Shown here: one piece after another, positions 41,710 through 51,152 of the stretch
Numbering within the stretch: the first letter of the stretch is position 1
Layout: each line of letters starts with the position of its first letter
Assembly: GCA_903832005.1 (NCBI GenBank)
Contig: CAIKZO010000119.1
Coordinates: 1-64,000 of the forward strand
Direction: 5' to 3'
Origin: Enhydrobacter aerosaccus
GTDB taxonomy: Bacteria > Pseudomonadota > Alphaproteobacteria > Reyranellales > Reyranellaceae
Length of the DNA: 64,000 nt
The notes under the pieces: model-generated
Database searches by the model: none
What the model was told of the DNA's origin: nothing
Seen by the model: only the letters and a program-made list of their open reading frames with translations
Position numbers and translations under genes: made by a program

Positions 41710-42177
41710 TTATAGCCCGAGGGCCTCGGCACGGGCAAACAGCCGGTCGGAGAGGGAATCGAACAGTTTGCGCTCCTCTGGCGTGAGGGCGGCGGTGAGC
41801 TTCGCCTCATAATCGAGCGCCAGGGGAACGATTTTGGCGTGCATCGTCCGGCCCCGGGCGCTCAGCCGCAGCGAGGCCCGGCGCCGGTCGGCACGGTCGG
41901 TGGCGCGCTCGACCAGGCCGCGCGTCATCAGCGCTGCGACAGCCCGGCTGACCGCCACCTTGTCCATGACGATGCGCACGCCCACCTCAGAGGCTGTGAG
42001 GGGCGCGAAGCGGCCCAGCGCCGCCATCACCCGCCACTGCGTTACCGTCAGGTCGAAGGGCCCGGCGTAAAGATCGTGTAGCGATTCGCTCACAGACTGG
42101 GCCAGGACCGAGAGCCGGTAGGGGAGAAAGTTCTCCAGTTCGAGGGCTTGTTTTGGGACTTGCGGAGCGGCCGGCAT
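41710..42177 (-). CDS. MarR-family regulator, probably of homogentisate catabolism
   Basis: A 155-residue winged-helix repressor. The HTH region includes LTVTQWRVMAALGRFAPLTASEVG and the wing ERATDRADRRRASLRLS. It is divergent from hppD by 54 bases, with an 18-bp palindrome at 42180-42197 touching its own start. No Shine-Dalgarno is visible before its ATG, so it may be translated from a leaderless mRNA. Control of the downstream tyrosine genes and itself is inferred from position. A ligand such as homogentisate is plausible but unproven. Confidence 0.88.
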   Translation of the reverse strand: MPAAPQVPKQALELENFLPYRLSVLAQSVSESLHDLYAGPFDLTVTQWRVMAALGRFAPLTASEVGVRIVMDKVAVSRAVAALMTRGLVERATDRADRRRASLRLSARGRTMHAKIVPLALDYEAKLTAALTPEERKLFDSLSDRLFARAEALGL

Positions 42178-42179
42178 AA

Positions 42180-42197
42180 TAGTTACATATGAAACTA
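42180..42197. promoter_or_regulatory. MarR operator candidate between marR-like gene and hppD
   Basis: TAGTTACATATGAAACTA is an inverted repeat with core CATATG and one mismatched pair. Its size and position fit a MarR dimer site. It overlaps the probable -10 of the MarR gene and lies 35 bases before hppD. Confidence 0.65.
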
Positions 42198-42231
42198 ATT
42201 CTTCCGGTGCGTCAAATCTTGGAGGTCAAAC

Positions 42232-43323
42232 ATGGCAAGCGTCAGTGACCTGAAAGTGTTCGAGGCCGATCCGATCAACCCGATGGGTACCGACGGTTTC
42301 GAGTTCGTCGAATACACCGCGCCCGATCCGGCGGCCCTTGGCGCCCTGTTCGAGAGCATGGGCTTCGTGAAGGTGGCCAGGCACCGCTCGAAGGACGTGT
42401 CGCTGTTCCGTCAGGGCGACGTGAACTTCATCATCAATGCCGAACCCGACAGCTTCGCCCAGGGCTTTGCCCGCGTGCACGGCCCGTCGATCTGCGCCAT
42501 CGCCTTCCGGGTGAAGAACGCGGCCTTCGCCTACAAGCGCGCTCTGTCGCTCGGCGCCTGGGGCGTGGAAAACAAGGTCGGGCCGATGGAGCTCAACATC
42601 CCGGCGATCAAGGGTATCGGCGATTCGCTGATCTATCTGGTCGACCGCTACGGCGAGAAGGGCAGCATCTACGACGTCGACTTCGAATGGCTGCCGGGTG
42701 TCGACCATACTCCGAAGGGCGTGGGCCTCACCTACATCGATCACCTGACGCACAATGTGCATCGCGGTCGCATGGACGAGTGGTCGAGCTTCTACGAGCG
42801 GCTCTTCAATTTCCGCGAAATCCGCTACTTCGACATCGAAGGCAAGCTCACCGGACTCAAGTCCAAGGCGATGACCAGCCCGTGCGGTAAGATCCGCATC
42901 CCGATCAACGAGAGCTCCGACGACAAGTCGCAGATCCAGGAATATCTCTCGGCCTATCGCGGTGAGGGCATTCAGCACATCGCGCTGGGCACCGGCGACA
43001 TCTACGAGTCGGTCGAGGCGCTGAAGCTGAAGGGTGTGCCGTTCCAGGACGTGCCGGATACCTATTACGAGCAGGTCGATGCCCGCCTGCCGGGCCATGG
43101 CGAGAGCCTGCAGCGGATGAGCGCGGACCGCATCCTGATCGACGGCGCCCCGACCAAGGGCGGTGGGCTGCTGCTACAGATATTCACGCAGACGGTGATC
43201 GGGCCGATCTTCTTCGAGATCATCCAACGCCGCGGCAACGAAGGCTTCGGCGAGGGTAATTTCCGCGCGTTGTTCGAATCGATCGAACTCGACCAGATCC
43301 GTCGCGGCGTGTTGAAGGCATAA
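42232..43323 (+). CDS. hppD: 4-hydroxyphenylpyruvate dioxygenase
   Basis: A 363-residue iron(II) enzyme turning 4-hydroxyphenylpyruvate into homogentisate. Iron ligands are expected in YIDHLTHNV (His), GIQHIALGT (His) and the C-terminal GNFRALFESIE (Glu). LLLQIFTQ is a usual HPPD stretch. A TTGGAGG motif lies 6 bases before the ATG. It is the first gene of hppD-hmgA-fahA-maiA, preceded by the MarR operator. Confidence 0.97.
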   Translation: MASVSDLKVFEADPINPMGTDGFEFVEYTAPDPAALGALFESMGFVKVARHRSKDVSLFRQGDVNFIINAEPDSFAQGFARVHGPSICAIAFRVKNAAFAYKRALSLGAWGVENKVGPMELNIPAIKGIGDSLIYLVDRYGEKGSIYDVDFEWLPGVDHTPKGVGLTYIDHLTHNVHRGRMDEWSSFYERLFNFREIRYFDIEGKLTGLKSKAMTSPCGKIRIPINESSDDKSQIQEYLSAYRGEGIQHIALGTGDIYESVEALKLKGVPFQDVPDTYYEQVDARLPGHGESLQRMSADRILIDGAPTKGGGLLLQIFTQTVIGPIFFEIIQRRGNEGFGEGNFRALFESIELDQIRRGVLKA

Positions 43324-43345
43324 GAAGAACTTTCAGGAGGAAACC

Positions 43346-44494
43346 ATGTCCAGGAACTGGATTCCGCTGCGCCAGATCGAAGGCACGGCGTCACGGCAGG
43401 CCCATGTGCGGCTGCCCGCAGGCACCTACGAGCGCGAGATCAGCAAGGAGGGCTTCTTCGGCCCGTCCGCGCAATTCCATCACAAGCACAAGCCGACCGA
43501 CTGGGTCGAGTTCGAGGGCGCCATCCGCCCACGCGCCTTCGACCTGAACAAGCTGGTTGCAGCCAAGGCGAGTCCGTGGACGTCCGAGCTGGTGATGAAC
43601 AACCCGCATCTGCAGATGCGCATCTGGAAGCTCGACCAACCGATGACCGAGCTGGCGCGCAACAGCGACGGCGACCAGATGCTGTTCATCCACGAGGGCG
43701 AGGGCGCGCTGTTCTGCGACTACGGCCATCTCGACTATCGCGACGGCGACTATCTGGTGATCCCGCGCGGCACCATGTGGCGCCTGTCGCCGGCCAAACC
43801 GACCATGGCGCTGATGATCGAAGCGACCAACGATCACTTCACTCTGCCGGACAAGGGCATGATGGGCCGGCATGCGATCTTCGATCCGGCGATCCTCGAC
43901 ACGCCGCATATCGACGAGGCCTTCAAGGCCCAGCAGGACGAGCGGACCTGGAAGGTCTCGGTCAAGCGGCGCGGCCAGCTCTCGACCGTGACCTATCCGT
44001 TTAATCCGCTCGACGCGGTGGGCTGGCACGGCGATCTTTCGGTCGTGCGCATCAACTGGCGCGACCTGCGCCCGGTGATGAGCCATCGCGCCCACCTGCC
44101 GCCGTCGGTCCATACGACGTTCCTTGCGGGCCGCTTCGTGGTCTGCACCTTCGTGCCGCGGCCGCTCGAGAGCGACCCGGAAGCGCTGCGGCTGCCGTTC
44201 TTCCACAACAACGACGATTTCGACGAGGTCATCTTTTACCATAAGGGCAGCTTCTTCAGCCGCGACAACATCCATCCCGGCATGATGACGGTTCATCCGT
44301 CGGGTTTCACACATGGCCCGCATCCCAAGGCGTTCAATGCGGCCACGAAAGGCGGCAAGACCGAGACGGACGAGGTCGCCGTCATGATCGACACGCGCGA
44401 TGCGGTCGACCTCGCGGCCATGCCGGCCGGCGTCGAGTTCGAGGGCTATGTGAAGTCGTGGACGCCGGTCGACATGAAGCAGGCAGCCGAATAA
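43346..44494 (+). CDS. hmgA: Homogentisate 1,2-dioxygenase
   Basis: A 382-residue ring-cleaving enzyme forming maleylacetoacetate. The cupin part contains LFIHEGEGALFCDYGHLDYRDGDY in parts and VIPRGTMWRL. The iron site includes HPSGFTHGPHP near residue 315 and DEVIFYHKG. At 382 residues it is shorter than the eukaryotic-like ~430 form but matches a compact bacterial type. AGGAGG precedes the ATG, and its stop overlaps fahA by one base. Confidence 0.93.
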   Translation: MSRNWIPLRQIEGTASRQAHVRLPAGTYEREISKEGFFGPSAQFHHKHKPTDWVEFEGAIRPRAFDLNKLVAAKASPWTSELVMNNPHLQMRIWKLDQPMTELARNSDGDQMLFIHEGEGALFCDYGHLDYRDGDYLVIPRGTMWRLSPAKPTMALMIEATNDHFTLPDKGMMGRHAIFDPAILDTPHIDEAFKAQQDERTWKVSVKRRGQLSTVTYPFNPLDAVGWHGDLSVVRINWRDLRPVMSHRAHLPPSVHTTFLAGRFVVCTFVPRPLESDPEALRLPFFHNNDDFDEVIFYHKGSFFSRDNIHPGMMTVHPSGFTHGPHPKAFNAATKGGKTETDEVAVMIDTRDAVDLAAMPAGVEFEGYVKSWTPVDMKQAAE

Positions 44495-45486
44495 TGAAAC
44501 TCGCCAGTCTCAAGGAAGGCGGCCGCGACGGCACGCTGATCGTGGTCGACCAGGACATCAAGCGCGCCGTGCGGGCGACCGGCATTGCGCCCACGCTGCA
44601 GAAGGCGATCGAGGATTGGGCGGCGGTGCAGCCCAGGCTCGCTGAACTGGCCGAGCAGCTGCGCGACGATAAGGTGGTCGGCTCGTTCGAGCTGGACACC
44701 AAGGCGCTCGCGGCGCCCTTGCCGCGCGCTTACCAGTGGGCTGACGGCTCGGCCTACGTCGTGCACGTCGAACTGGTGCGCAAGGCGCGCGGCGTGGAAA
44801 TGCCGCCGTCGTTCTGGACCGATCCTCTGATGTACCAGGGCGGCTCGGACTCCTTCACCGGCTGCAACGACGAGATCGAAATGGCCGACGAGGCCTGGGG
44901 CATTGATTTCGAGGGCGAGATCGGCGTGATCGTCGACGACGTGCCGATGGGCATCTCCGCCGAAGCCGCGCGAAAGCACATCAAGCTCGTCACCATCCTG
45001 AACGACGTGTCGTTGCGCAACCTGATCGTCACCGAACTGGCCAAGGGCTTCGGCTTCTTCCACGGCAAGCCCGCGACGGCCTTTGCACCGGTCGCCGTCA
45101 CGCCCGAGGAACTTGGCGCGGCCTGGAGCGGCGCGCGGCTCAACCTGCCGTTGGTCTCGACCCTCAATGGCAAGGAGTTCGGCCATCCCAACGCCGGGAC
45201 CGATCTGACCTTCGATTTCGGCCAGCTGATCGCCCATGCCGCCAAGACGCGGACCCTGGAAGCAGGGACGGTGGTGGGTTCGGGAACGGTCGCCAATCGT
45301 TCGGCCGACGTCGGTTGCTCCTGCATCGCCGAGCGCCGCGTGCGCGAGACGATCGACGGTGGCAAGCCCGTGACACCTTTCATGAAGTTCGGTGACCGTA
45401 TCAAGATCGAGATGTTCGATGCGGCCGGAAAGTCGATCTTCGGCGCCATCGACCAGAAGGTTGTGAAGTACGATCCGCCTGCCTAG
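44494..45486 (+). CDS. fahA: Fumarylacetoacetase / FAH family
   Basis: A 330-residue FAH-fold hydrolase that splits fumarylacetoacetate into fumarate and acetoacetate. Metal residues lie in DFEGEIGVIVDD, and the signatures LNDVSLRNL, VGSGTVANRS and MKFGDRIKIE are present. I start at ATG 44494, overlapping hmgA by one base (TAATG). Its place between hmgA and maiA makes this function likely, though the family also holds other hydrolases. Confidence 0.93.
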   Translation: MKLASLKEGGRDGTLIVVDQDIKRAVRATGIAPTLQKAIEDWAAVQPRLAELAEQLRDDKVVGSFELDTKALAAPLPRAYQWADGSAYVVHVELVRKARGVEMPPSFWTDPLMYQGGSDSFTGCNDEIEMADEAWGIDFEGEIGVIVDDVPMGISAEAARKHIKLVTILNDVSLRNLIVTELAKGFGFFHGKPATAFAPVAVTPEELGAAWSGARLNLPLVSTLNGKEFGHPNAGTDLTFDFGQLIAHAAKTRTLEAGTVVGSGTVANRSADVGCSCIAERRVRETIDGGKPVTPFMKFGDRIKIEMFDAAGKSIFGAIDQKVVKYDPPA

Positions 45487-45495
45487 GGTGGCGGC

Positions 45496-46140
45496 ATGAA
45501 GCTCATCGGGTACTTCCGCTCCTCGGCAGCCTTTCGCGTGCGCATTGCGCTCGAGTTGAAGGGCATCAAGGTCGACCATTCGTTCATTCACCTGCGCAAG
45601 GGCGAGCAGCGCGCACCCGACTATGTCGCGATCAATCCGCAGAAGCTGGTGCCGGCGCTCGTGCTCGACACCGGCGAGGTCATGACGCAGTCGATGGCGA
45701 TCCTGGAGTATCTCGAGGAGACGCATCCGCAGCCGCCGCTGCTGCCCCGCGACCCGATCGGCCGCGCACGCGTGCGCTCGCTGGCGTTGATTCCGACCGC
45801 CGACATCCATCCGATCCAGAACCTGCGCGTGATGGCGTATCTCCGCGAAAAGTACGAGCAGTCGGAAGAGGGTACCTTCGCCTGGTCGCGGCACTGGATC
45901 GAGACCGGCTTCGACGCCTATGAGGCCTCGATCGCCACGGACAAGCGCACCGGCGCTTTCAGCCACGGCGACCAGCCGACCATGGCCGATCTCTGCCTGG
46001 TGCCGCAGGTCTTCAACGCCGCCCGCTTCAAGGTCGACATGGGACGCTATCCGACGATCAAGCGCATCTTCGACACCTGCATGAAGCATCCCGCTTTCGA
46101 TGCGGCCCAACCCTCCAAGCAGCCGGACGCCGAGACATGA
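45496..46140 (+). CDS. maiA: Maleylacetoacetate isomerase (zeta-class GST)
   Basis: A 214-residue glutathione-dependent isomerase. The zeta signature is the SSAAFRVRIALELKG region, carrying the catalytic Ser, and NPQKLVPALVLD binds glutathione. The end block includes PTMADLCLVPQVFNA. It completes the homogentisate pathway. Its stop overlaps the next gene's ATG by 4 bases. Confidence 0.94.
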   Translation: MKLIGYFRSSAAFRVRIALELKGIKVDHSFIHLRKGEQRAPDYVAINPQKLVPALVLDTGEVMTQSMAILEYLEETHPQPPLLPRDPIGRARVRSLALIPTADIHPIQNLRVMAYLREKYEQSEEGTFAWSRHWIETGFDAYEASIATDKRTGAFSHGDQPTMADLCLVPQVFNAARFKVDMGRYPTIKRIFDTCMKHPAFDAAQPSKQPDAET

Positions 46141-47606
46141 ACAAGCTGATCATTTCTGGCGTCGTCGTCGTGGCGCTGGTGGGCGGCGCGGCCGCAGCCT
46201 TGCCGCTGGCCGAGGGATATTTGGCCAGCACCATCAAGGCCAGCATCGAGAGCGACAAGACGCTGTCGGTGGCAGGGGTCGAGGTCGGCCTGCTCGACCG
46301 GCAGGTCACGCTTTACGACGTTCAGTCCAAGCTTGGCGTGTCGATGAACAGCTGGAAGGCCACCGGCCTGTCGTGGCCGCTGGGCGACATCCTGGCAGGC
46401 CGCACGCCGCTAACCGGCTACAAGCTCGGAGATCCGCTTCAGGCGGAGAGGATCGAGGCGAGTGGCCTCAAGACCAAGGCGGTCAACGGTCTATCCTGGA
46501 GCTTCGACTCTGTCGTCCTCCAGGGCGTCGATCTCGAGCGCTTCGACGCGGACGTCCCGCCGGGACCGAATCAGGCGAGCGCGCTCACGGCGCGGGTCCT
46601 CAAGTCCCTGTCGCTGCGCCGCTTCGAGGAACACAACGTCATTTATTCGACGCCCATGACCGGCGACACGGTGGGCTTCGTGTCGCTCGACGGCGGCAAC
46701 GTCGACCACGGCAAGATCGGCACGGTAACGCTGACGGGCCTGGAAGCGACGCCGAAGGCGGGCACGGAACCTGTGTTCAGCATGGGCACGCTGAAGTCGG
46801 ACGGGCTCGACCTGACGCGTGTCCTGACGGCGATGTCGGAGGTGTCGTGGCGGCCCGGCATGCCGCTCGGCCGGCTGGGCATCGACAAGATGAGCGCGTC
46901 GGGCTTCGGCGGGGCGGCGATGAAGCGCTACGGTATCGCTCTCGGCAGCATCTCGATCGAAGTGACGCACCAGGGCGAGGTCGCGAGCTCGAGCACCAAG
47001 ATCAATGGTTTCACGATGACGCCGCCGTCGAACAGCCTCGACGGGATGCAGGCGCGCATGGTGATGATGGCGATGGGCCTGCAGCAGCTGAAGCTCGACC
47101 TCGAGTGTAACGGCCGCGAGGATCGCCCGAAGAACGAGGTGGTGGTCGATCATTGCGCGCTCACCGGCGACGAGCTGGGCCAACTCGACATCACCGGCAA
47201 GATCGTCAACGCCGACGAGGCGTTCTGGAAGGCGATGGACGGCGGCAACGCCTTCTCGATCTATGCCTCGAAGGCGGGGCTGGGCGAGGCGAAGCTCACG
47301 CTGGCCGACAAGGGCCTGCTCGACAAGAGCATGCGCGCGCTGGGCGCGGTCTCGGGAGGATCGCCCGCGATGGCGCGGACCAACATGGCGGGCGAGATCC
47401 GGCGCTATCAGCCGGCGAACGTGCTGATCACCGACGACATGACCAAGCTGCTCGATACGGTGGCGCAGTTCGTCGAGAAGGGCGGCACGCTCACGGTCGA
47501 GGCGCGGCCCGATCCGCCGTTCGGCGTCAACAACATGCGCGCCCTGCAGCAGCCCGGCCCGGACCTGATCAACCTGCTGGGCCTGTCGGCGAAGATATCG
47601 AAGTAG
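46137..47606 (+). CDS. AsmA/DUF945-like membrane-anchored periplasmic protein
   Basis: A 489-residue protein with an N-terminal membrane anchor (LIISGVVVVALVGGAAAALP) and a long beta-rich periplasmic part, similar in style to DUF945/YdgA or AsmA-like proteins. It contains DLECNGREDRPKNEVVVDHC, whose two Cys may form a disulfide. It overlaps maiA by 4 bases, but that does not prove a role in tyrosine breakdown. No enzyme motif is seen. Confidence 0.6.
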   Translation: MNKLIISGVVVVALVGGAAAALPLAEGYLASTIKASIESDKTLSVAGVEVGLLDRQVTLYDVQSKLGVSMNSWKATGLSWPLGDILAGRTPLTGYKLGDPLQAERIEASGLKTKAVNGLSWSFDSVVLQGVDLERFDADVPPGPNQASALTARVLKSLSLRRFEEHNVIYSTPMTGDTVGFVSLDGGNVDHGKIGTVTLTGLEATPKAGTEPVFSMGTLKSDGLDLTRVLTAMSEVSWRPGMPLGRLGIDKMSASGFGGAAMKRYGIALGSISIEVTHQGEVASSSTKINGFTMTPPSNSLDGMQARMVMMAMGLQQLKLDLECNGREDRPKNEVVVDHCALTGDELGQLDITGKIVNADEAFWKAMDGGNAFSIYASKAGLGEAKLTLADKGLLDKSMRALGAVSGGSPAMARTNMAGEIRRYQPANVLITDDMTKLLDTVAQFVEKGGTLTVEARPDPPFGVNNMRALQQPGPDLINLLGLSAKISK

Positions 47607-47610
47607 CTAA

Positions 47611-48378
47611 CTAGGCACCCTTGCGGGCGTCGGCGATCAGCTTCTTCAGCGCATCGGCATCGACGGCGCCCGGCACGAACTGGCCGCCGATCACGAAGGC
47701 GGGCGTTCCGCGCACGCCCAGCTCCTGCGCCAGCGCCATGTTGCGGTCGATCGTTTCCTTGATCTTCGGATCTTCCATGTCCTTCTTGAGCTGCGGCAGG
47801 TCGAGGCCGACGGACGCGGCAATCTCGAAGATGCGGTCGGCGTCGAGCTTGGCGGTGTTGGTCATGAGGGCGTCGTGGAAGGCGTCGTGCTTGCCCTGCT
47901 TGATCGAGGCCAGCGCCGCGACGGCGGCGATCTTGGACGCCTCGCCCAGGATCGGCAGGTCTTTGTAGACGAGCTTCACCTTGCTGTCGGCGGCCAAGGT
48001 CGACTTCACGGCCGAATGCGCCTTTTTGCAGTACGGGCACTGGTAGTCGCTGAACTCGACGATCGTGACGTCGCCAGCGGGATTGCCGGCGATCGGCGTC
48101 GCCGGATCGCGCAGCAGCTCGGCCTGGTTCTCCTTGATGGCCTTCTGCGCCGTGTTCTCGCGCTGGCTGTCCTGCTTGCGCTCCAGCTCGGCCATCGCGT
48201 CGACCAGCACTTCGGGATTGGCCATCAGATAGGCGCGGATGTTGTTGCCGAGATTGGCGTTGCTGGCGCCGGACGGGGCGGGCGAGGTCGCGACCTGCCG
48301 CGGCGAGGTGGCGCCGGCGGCGACGAGGGCGCCGGCACCGATCAGGGCGCCGCTCAGAATGAAAAGGGTGGTCCGCAT
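47611..48378 (-). CDS. DsbA-family thiol:disulfide oxidoreductase
   Basis: A 255-residue secreted thioredoxin-fold protein. A signal peptide (TLFILSGALIGAGALVAAG) leads, followed by a helical N-terminal part. The active site is CPYC in EFSDYQCPYCKKA. The cis-Pro loop is GVRGTPAFVIGG. I prefer Met 48378, which has GGAGA upstream; a Met at 48393 is also possible. It probably acts in periplasmic disulfide formation or isomerisation. It follows the M48 protease on the same strand. Confidence 0.88.
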   Translation of the reverse strand: MRTTLFILSGALIGAGALVAAGATSPRQVATSPAPSGASNANLGNNIRAYLMANPEVLVDAMAELERKQDSQRENTAQKAIKENQAELLRDPATPIAGNPAGDVTIVEFSDYQCPYCKKAHSAVKSTLAADSKVKLVYKDLPILGEASKIAAVAALASIKQGKHDAFHDALMTNTAKLDADRIFEIAASVGLDLPQLKKDMEDPKIKETIDRNMALAQELGVRGTPAFVIGGQFVPGAVDADALKKLIADARKGA

Positions 48379-48408
48379 GATACTGATCTCCACAAAACGC
48401 TGATCGTG

Positions 48409-49788
48409 TCAGTTCCGGCGCGACCGGGAACCGGCGAGGGACTGGATATCCTGGGCGCGCTGCCAGGCTGGCGTGCCGCGCGGCAATTGACGGGTGGCTG
48501 CGCTGGCATGGGCCTGCGCCTCCGACTTCTGCCCGCGCAGTAATGCCATCTCGGCGCGGGCAAGCGAAGTCATCCCTTCGTTACCCTGGCGTGAGTAGGC
48601 GGTGGCCTCGAGCCGCCACAGGTCCCAACTGTCGGTCTCGGTCTGGGCGGCGAGGTCGAGGAAGCGGATTGCCTCGCGGTCGGCATCGGGCTTGTTGGTC
48701 TCGATCAGAGCGCGCGCGAAGTCGATCTTGATCACTGGCGCACCCGTGAGCTGGACCGCCCGGCGATAGGACGGCACGGCCTCGGCCGCGCGGCCGTTCT
48801 CGAACAGGATCTGGCCGCGCAGCTCGTGGAAGTAGGGATCGTTCGGCCGCTCCTTCAGCAGCCCGTCGAGCGTCAGCAGCGCCGAGCCGATCGTGCCCTT
48901 GCGATACAGCGCGATGGCGCGGGCGTAGCGCGCCGGGATGGAACGGTCGCCTTCCTGGTAACGCGACAGGGCGGCATCGGGGGCCATGAAGCCCATCAGC
49001 TTGGCGATCATGCGCTGGTGCAGCTCGATGAACTGCGGCGGATCGGGCGTGTTGGCGTAGGGCGACTGCGCCACCGCAGCTTCGAAGGTGGCGATGCGGT
49101 CGGGCGTCAGCGGATGGGTGGTGAGATAGGGCGTGGTCGGCCGGCCGATCGTCAGCCGTTCCTGGTGCTCGAGGATCTTCAGGAACTCGACGATGCCGCG
49201 CGGCGATTCATGCGCCCGGTCGAGAAAGGTGATGGCGGCCTGGTCGGCGGAGGATTCCTGCGTCTGCGAATAGCGCAGGTAGGCCCCGAGCGAACCGGGG
49301 ATGCCCTGGCCGCCTGGACCGGTGACGCCACCGCCGCTGCCGCCGCGACCGCCGCCCGCGACGCCGCCGCCGATCATCGCGGCACCGCCCAACAGGGTCT
49401 CGAGAATCTGCATCGTGCTGAGGTTGGCCAGCTCTTCCTGTTGCCGCGCCAAATGGCCGCCGGCGATGTGGCCGGTCTCGTGGGCCAGCACGCCGATCAA
49501 CTGGTTCGGCCGCTCGGTCCGCATCAACAGGCCTGTATTGATGAATATCCGCTGGCCGCCGGCCACGAAGGCGTTCAGGCTATTGTCCTGGACGAGCACA
49601 ATCTGCACGGCTTCCGGATTGAGGCCCGCGACCCGCCAGATCGGCGTGATGAAGGTCCGGATGGTGCTCTCTATCTCGGCATCGCGGATGAGATTCATTT
49701 GACCTTGCTGGGCCGAGGCGGCACGAACCGTCCCCAGCGCCAGAAGCGCAAGGCAGAAGAGGGTGATGATGCGGTTGAATACGGGCAC
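48409..49788 (-). CDS. M48-family metalloprotease with TPR region (BepA-like)
   Basis: A 459-residue periplasmic zinc protease. After the signal peptide (MPVFNRIITLFCLALLALG), HETGH (in GVLAHETGHIAGGH) binds zinc, and the third ligand is probably in ESSADQAAI. A Gly-rich loop (GGGVAGGGRGGSGGG) interrupts the domain, as in BepA/YfgC relatives. The C-terminal half is helical TPR-like repeats (residues ~290-440). It likely checks outer-membrane protein assembly. It is divergent from the lipoprotein gene at 49817. Confidence 0.9.
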   Translation of the reverse strand: MPVFNRIITLFCLALLALGTVRAASAQQGQMNLIRDAEIESTIRTFITPIWRVAGLNPEAVQIVLVQDNSLNAFVAGGQRIFINTGLLMRTERPNQLIGVLAHETGHIAGGHLARQQEELANLSTMQILETLLGGAAMIGGGVAGGGRGGSGGGVTGPGGQGIPGSLGAYLRYSQTQESSADQAAITFLDRAHESPRGIVEFLKILEHQERLTIGRPTTPYLTTHPLTPDRIATFEAAVAQSPYANTPDPPQFIELHQRMIAKLMGFMAPDAALSRYQEGDRSIPARYARAIALYRKGTIGSALLTLDGLLKERPNDPYFHELRGQILFENGRAAEAVPSYRRAVQLTGAPVIKIDFARALIETNKPDADREAIRFLDLAAQTETDSWDLWRLEATAYSRQGNEGMTSLARAEMALLRGQKSEAQAHASAATRQLPRGTPAWQRAQDIQSLAGSRSRRN

Positions 49789-49816
49789 GGGCGGAGGTCA
49801 GGCTAAGAAGTCAGGC

Positions 49817-51148
49817 ATGCGACGTCAATTCGGGCTGGTAGCGGCGACCTTATTCTTGCTGTCGGCTTGTGGCGGATTTGAGACGCCGGACACCAGCCGG
49901 ACCGACACCCAGAGCGGCGCGGCCCCGCCGCGTGCCCCGCTCAGCGATCTGCTGAACTTCTCGACCAAGTTCGCCGCCGTTTCCGCCGATGAGAGCCTGG
50001 CGGCCGAGGTTGGCCGCAACATCCTGCAATCGGGCGGTAACGCCACCGATGCCGCAGTCGCCATGTATTTCGCCATGGCGGTGACCTTGCCGTCGGCCGC
50101 CGGTCTCGGCGCCTCGGGCGCCTGCATCGTTCATGACGCCAAGACGCGGGCGGGCGAGGTCTTCGGCTTCCCGCCGCAGGCCGCCCCCGGCGCCATCAAC
50201 GGCGTGTCGATCATGGTTCCGGGCGGACCGCGCGCGATCACGCTGATGCAGATCCGCCACGGCAAGCTGCGCTGGGAGCAGGATCTGGCGCCGGCGGAGC
50301 GGCTGGCCCGGATCGGCTTCCCGGTGCCGCGCGCGCTGTCGAAGGACCTGCAGGTGGGCGCCTCCTTCCTGGGCGCCGACCGCGAGACGCGCCGCATCTT
50401 CGGCAAGGGCACCGGCACGGCGATCACCGAAGGCGAAAGCTGGTCGCCCGTTGAACTCGCGGCCACGATCGGCGTGTTGCGCCAGCGCGGCGGCGCCGAC
50501 TTCTTCGCCGGCACCTTCGCCCGCCTGATGTCCGACCAGATCACCCAGATGGGCGGCAGCATGCCGACCGAACTGCTGCGCGGCACGCTGCCCAAGACTG
50601 GCGCGCCCGACATGGTCAATGACGGAGGCTACAAGGTCTACGTGGCGCCTGCACCGCTGGCCGGCGCCAGCGCGCTCGCCGGCTGGAACAACCAGGCGGC
50701 GCCCACGACGGCGGTGCCCACGGACTCCGGCGGCATCTCGGGCTTCGCTGCCGTCGACACCGACGGCAACGCGGTGGCCTGCAGCATGTCGATGGGCCAG
50801 CTGTTCGGCGCGCGGGTCATCGTGCCGGGCACCGGTATCCTGCTGGGCGCCATGACCGCCGACAGCGCGGCAGTGAGCCCGGTGGTGATCGGCAACCCCA
50901 ACAACGGCGAGTTCCGCTTCGCCGGCGCAGGCGGCGGCGGGCCGGGTGCGGCCTATGCCACCGGTGCCGTCGCCCGCGCGGCGATGGGCGGCGCGACCGT
51001 CGGCGCCATCCTCGCGGCGCGGCAGGGGCAGGGCGGCTACGTCAATGCGCTCGCCTGTCCGCAGGGCATCCGCAGCTATGCCGCGAGTTGCGGCACCGGC
51101 ATCGACAGGTCGGGGCCGGGCCTGTCGATGATCGCTGTCGGCAAGTAA
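49817..51148 (+). CDS. Gamma-glutamyltransferase-like lipoprotein, possibly non-catalytic
   Basis: A 443-residue lipoprotein with lipobox LSAC (FLLSACGGF). The body follows the GGT pattern AAEVGRNILQSGGNATDAAVAMYFA and GGISGFAAVDTDGNAVACSMSM. In true GGTs the nucleophile Thr opens the TTHxSVVD block; here the aligned residues read ISGFAAVD, so the catalytic Thr seems to be absent. The protein is also shorter than the usual ~550. It could be a binding or structural relative. I start at ATG 49817; a frame to 49763 would lengthen it without reason. Confidence 0.75.
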   Translation: MRRQFGLVAATLFLLSACGGFETPDTSRTDTQSGAAPPRAPLSDLLNFSTKFAAVSADESLAAEVGRNILQSGGNATDAAVAMYFAMAVTLPSAAGLGASGACIVHDAKTRAGEVFGFPPQAAPGAINGVSIMVPGGPRAITLMQIRHGKLRWEQDLAPAERLARIGFPVPRALSKDLQVGASFLGADRETRRIFGKGTGTAITEGESWSPVELAATIGVLRQRGGADFFAGTFARLMSDQITQMGGSMPTELLRGTLPKTGAPDMVNDGGYKVYVAPAPLAGASALAGWNNQAAPTTAVPTDSGGISGFAAVDTDGNAVACSMSMGQLFGARVIVPGTGILLGAMTADSAAVSPVVIGNPNNGEFRFAGAGGGGPGAAYATGAVARAAMGGATVGAILAARQGQGGYVNALACPQGIRSYAASCGTGIDRSGPGLSMIAVGK

Positions 51149-51152
51149 CTAG

